A stretch of 21,035 nt of DNA from NCBI RefSeq assembly GCF_000003815.2, contig NC_049982.1, positions 30,498,316 to 30,519,350 of the forward strand, in the 5' to 3' direction. The DNA is from Branchiostoma floridae. Taxonomy: Eukaryota; Chordata; Leptocardii; Amphioxiformes; Branchiostomatidae. Numbering within the stretch: the first letter of the stretch is position 1; each line of letters opens with the position of its first letter. Both the position numbers and the translations under genes were made by a program. Of this stretch, positions 18,855 to 21,035 are shown in pieces. The notes below the pieces were generated by a model. It was not told the origin of the DNA, did no database searches, and saw only the letters and a list, made by a program, of their open reading frames with translations.

Positions 18855-18874
18855 GGGGGGGGGGGGGGGGGGGG
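18855..18874 (+). repeat. G20 homopolymer
   Basis: Twenty consecutive G, 20 bp downstream of the X-box. It can form a G-quadruplex and is prone to length errors in sequencing. Confidence 0.95.
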
Positions 18875-19063
18875 CAGTTACCTTGGCCTTATTGTCTCAC
18901 ATTTTTAAAAATCAAAACACAAAAAATCACACTGGTGTGGCAGAAATTACGTCGCAAATCGTTTACGCTCTTTCATTTATGAATTTTTTTATATCCAGGA
19001 ATGAATGTTAATGTTTTATTTAACTCTCATAATTCCACCAAGTGCCATAATATCGCCACATAA

Positions 19064-19098
19064 AGAAAATTAAAAATAAATAAATAAATAAATAAAAA
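19064..19098 (+). repeat. (AAAT)n microsatellite
   Basis: About six TAAA/AAAT units follow an A-rich lead. It could be a retroelement tail, but no recognisable body precedes it. Confidence 0.85.
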
Positions 19099-19231
19099 GT
19101 TTATTCGCAAGGCCTTCGCAAGAAGTGTAGATAACTCAGGAATACTGGTACTGCATTTGTACATCTTTGTAAATCTCTTTAGATTCATGTTTTTTTTTAT
19201 TAAATGGCATCATTATGGCATCCGTTGGAAT

Positions 19232-19437
19232 TAATGTAAATGCAGAAACTTTCGCGGTGGTTTAATGTTCGCGGTTTTCGCGGTGTCCGCTTCGCCCCAA
19301 ACCTAAAACCACCGCGAACATTTTTCCATGGCAGGAAGAGACTGCATGGTGCTACCGCGAACTTAAAACCACCGCGAAACGTCATTTTGCCACTACCGCG
19401 AAATCAAATCCCCGCGAACTTAAATGCATTTACAGTA
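19232..19437. mobile_element. CGCG-rich foldback MITE, copy 2
   Basis: This 206-bp segment aligns along its whole length with 16727-16936. It starts TAATGTAAATG (one change from copy 1) and ends CATTTACAGTA. Eight of the nine CGCG cores are kept in the same order and orientation; the fourth has become TTCGCCCC. Small changes between the copies show it is an older, independent insertion in the same orientation. Confidence 0.88.
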
Positions 19438-19659
19438 TGAGAGATGACGTTATTACCAGACGAAAGTTTCCTGTGAATTTTCCAACGGTTATAAATAATG
19501 GATGAAATCTTTATTTCGGCTTCAACCTTCCCCAACAAACATGAACATGAACGTTCCCAACAAGATTACCCCACCCTATCCCACTACTCTAGACCCACTC
19601 TCTAACATTGTTACCATTCCTCTTATTTACCAACAATCACTTCAATTACCATTCTCAGT

Positions 19660-19800
19660 CGTCAGCATGTCATCGTCTGACTACAAGTTTTCCCGCGGCG
19701 TCGATCTTGGCTGAACTCGACGGTTATGTTTACTGACCGTTGCCAATGGCAACGCCATAGTTGTAGTCTCTGCGGTACACTTTTGTCCCGGGGTTCACCA
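19660..19800. promoter_or_regulatory. Second forkhead plus X-box composite
   Basis: GTTGCCAATGGCAAC at 19739-19753 is a palindromic X-box with a 3-bp spacer. The forkhead core TGTTTAC lies 5 bp upstream at 19727-19733. CpG-containing complex sequence surrounds the pair, with no exon. It is about 0.9 kb from the similar pair at 18805-18834. Confidence 0.45.
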
Positions 19801-20004
19801 ATTTATCTGTACAATCTAACTGTGATTAATGTTATTTGATCACTTCTTGTAACATGGGGAAATTAATGTAAGTTAACAAGCTTGTTAAGAATGTCTCCCG
19901 AATGCTAGCGGTAGTTGGCATAAACAAACAAAAAGACGTGGTTTCACCTCTTTCGACTTTAACTTTCACTTGAAGCTACCTTTGCCAAGCATTTTCGGCA
20001 GTCA

Positions 20005-20395
20005 GTGCAGTGTGTGTGTGTGTGTCTATCCGTCTGTATTTTAACATGACAACTCGAGAATATCTGAATGAATTATCTTGATGCTTGCATGGTATGAAAC
20101 CTAAAAATGATAAGATTTTGAGTCCCATAGCGGCTTGTTAGGGTACTGCAGCGGTCTTTTTTGTTTGGACATCTCGTCTTATGGACAACGATGTGTGGTT
20201 GGTAGCTCTTATGGTAGGGAAGAAGTGACAAAATTTAGGCTCCCTGGCGACTTTCTGTGGTCCTGTAGCGAAACTTTGGATAACACTTGTTCTGAACTTG
20301 ACAAGCTATGAAGTCTTTTCTTTTTATTGGTAGAAAGCTATTGTGGTTGGAGAGAAGGCACATAGAGTTTGGGCCCCCTAGTTGGGTTTAGTATA
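20005..20395 (+). repeat. Dispersed repeat with TG microsatellite head, copy B
   Basis: A TG tract (20011-20025) is followed by AACTCGAGAATATCTGAATG and three related sub-units ending GTCCCATAGCGGCTT (about 20122), GCTCCCTGGCGACTTT (about 20238) and GGGCCCCCTAG (about 20373), spaced about 115-135 bp apart. The same order is seen in copy A at 3873-4169. Confidence 0.6.
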
Positions 20396-20714
20396 TAGTA
20401 TATACGACGATTATAGACGATTTAAAGGTAAACCGCAAGTTTTGCTGAGCTCATGAGGTCAATACCTTGAACTTGTGATAGAACCATTTATATTCTTTAT
20501 GATTGATGATACAGTCAAGGATACATCGTGAGATGGGTTAGGATGTGGGGTTCGCTAGCTTGTGGGATAGGGGCGTTGTGGCATAATTGGTAAGTTATGG
20601 TATTGGCAAAACAGGGGTAGACGTGGTCAGAAGAGTCTTGGTTAGCCCAAAACTTGAAGTTGTAGGCTCTAAAAATGCGTCTCTCTCCACGGCCATGTCC
20701 AAGTTGACAACCCT
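20396..20714. other. Non-coding stretch before the C19 tract
   Basis: No exon or repeat was recognised. Confidence 0.4.
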
Positions 20715-20733
20715 CCCCCCCCCCCCCCCCCCC
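20715..20733 (+). repeat. C19 homopolymer
   Basis: Nineteen consecutive C; its complement is a G-quadruplex-capable run. Confidence 0.95.
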
Positions 20734-21035
20734 TGTGTCTCCGCCCACTCTTGAACTAGCTAATCCCAGCGCGCGCCCCCTCTGATGTCATTAACCCCAT
20801 TAAGTGACAAGTGCTTACCAAGATCCTCGCTTCAGGACACGGCGCCTCCACGGATTCCCCCTGTCTTTCCAGGGGCAACTTGCTAACTAAAAGTTGTTAC
20901 ACCGAAAATTAGCCCTAACGACTACCCGTCTGGGGGTGTCTGGCACGGAAAATTGCCATAATTGACGAACAGAAATAAGGGCCTTATTATAATGCCAATT
21001 TTCTGTTTCCCGTATACATTGATATAGATAGCAAA
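20734..21035. promoter_or_regulatory. Complex-sequence block with clustered homeodomain motifs
   Basis: A non-repetitive, GC-balanced block without an exon. It contains TAATCC (20761-20766, Otx/bicoid-type), and TTAAGTG (20800-20806) directly followed by ACAAGTG (20807-20813), both NK2-type cores. It is a candidate enhancer cut by the window end. Motif-only inference. Confidence 0.3.

Noticed and set aside
18117-21035. Terminal GST exon with a TWAD motif
   Set aside because: Searched by eye in all plus frames; no Thr-Trp-Ala-Asp-type segment with an acceptor was found, so it is taken to lie beyond the window.

Overview
This window looks like animal nuclear DNA, most likely from a lancelet (Branchiostoma) or another marine invertebrate. 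Introns are long and mostly AT-rich. There are microsatellites, a tRNA-derived SINE, several short inverted-repeat elements, a 163-bp intronic tandem array, and two 100-N assembly gaps (4170-4269 and 10635-10734). No operons, bacterial signals or intact transposase genes are visible. The lancelet assignment is an inference from repeat style and gene structure; it was not tested by a search.

The one confidently recognised gene is a plus-strand, sigma-class (HPGDS-like) glutathione S-transferase. It is read through four coding exons: 7379-7505, 12397-12504, 14185-14300 and 18006-18116. Splice phases agree at all three junctions (1, 1, 0), and the exons join into 154 uninterrupted residues. These cover the thioredoxin-like N-terminal domain and the first half of the helical C-terminal domain. 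The initiator exon (only about 2 residues missing) was not found. The last exon, which should begin with a TWAD-like motif, was not found before the window ends. A separate plus-strand exon-like segment (1162-1288) ends in phase 1, cannot splice directly to the GST exons, and probably belongs to an unidentified upstream gene.

Layout: 1-1161 holds a minus-strand SINE and AT-rich DNA. 1162-1288 is the orphan exon. 1650-1915 is a CA microsatellite. 2233-2576 is a possible inverted-repeat element. 3873-4169 is a copy of a TG/TCTG-headed dispersed repeat running into the first gap. 4400-5600 is a GC-balanced, ORF-poor block that may be regulatory. 7379-18116 is the GST gene. Its introns hold a tandem duplication, a Harbinger-like MITE beside the second gap, a GC-rich block with inverted ETS-like sites, a 330-bp purine tract, a 163-bp x4 array, a CpG-rich block, the first copy of a CGCG-rich MITE and a long-TIR foldback element. 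From 18117 onward come two composite forkhead plus RFX X-box motifs, a second copy of the CGCG-rich MITE, G20 and C19 homopolymers, and a second copy of the TG-headed repeat.

No novel multi-gene system is evident. The most interesting leads are the paired FOX/X-box composites, the CpG-preserving foldback MITE pair, the substituted HPGDS-specific residues in the GST, and the number of non-autonomous elements packed into one gene.
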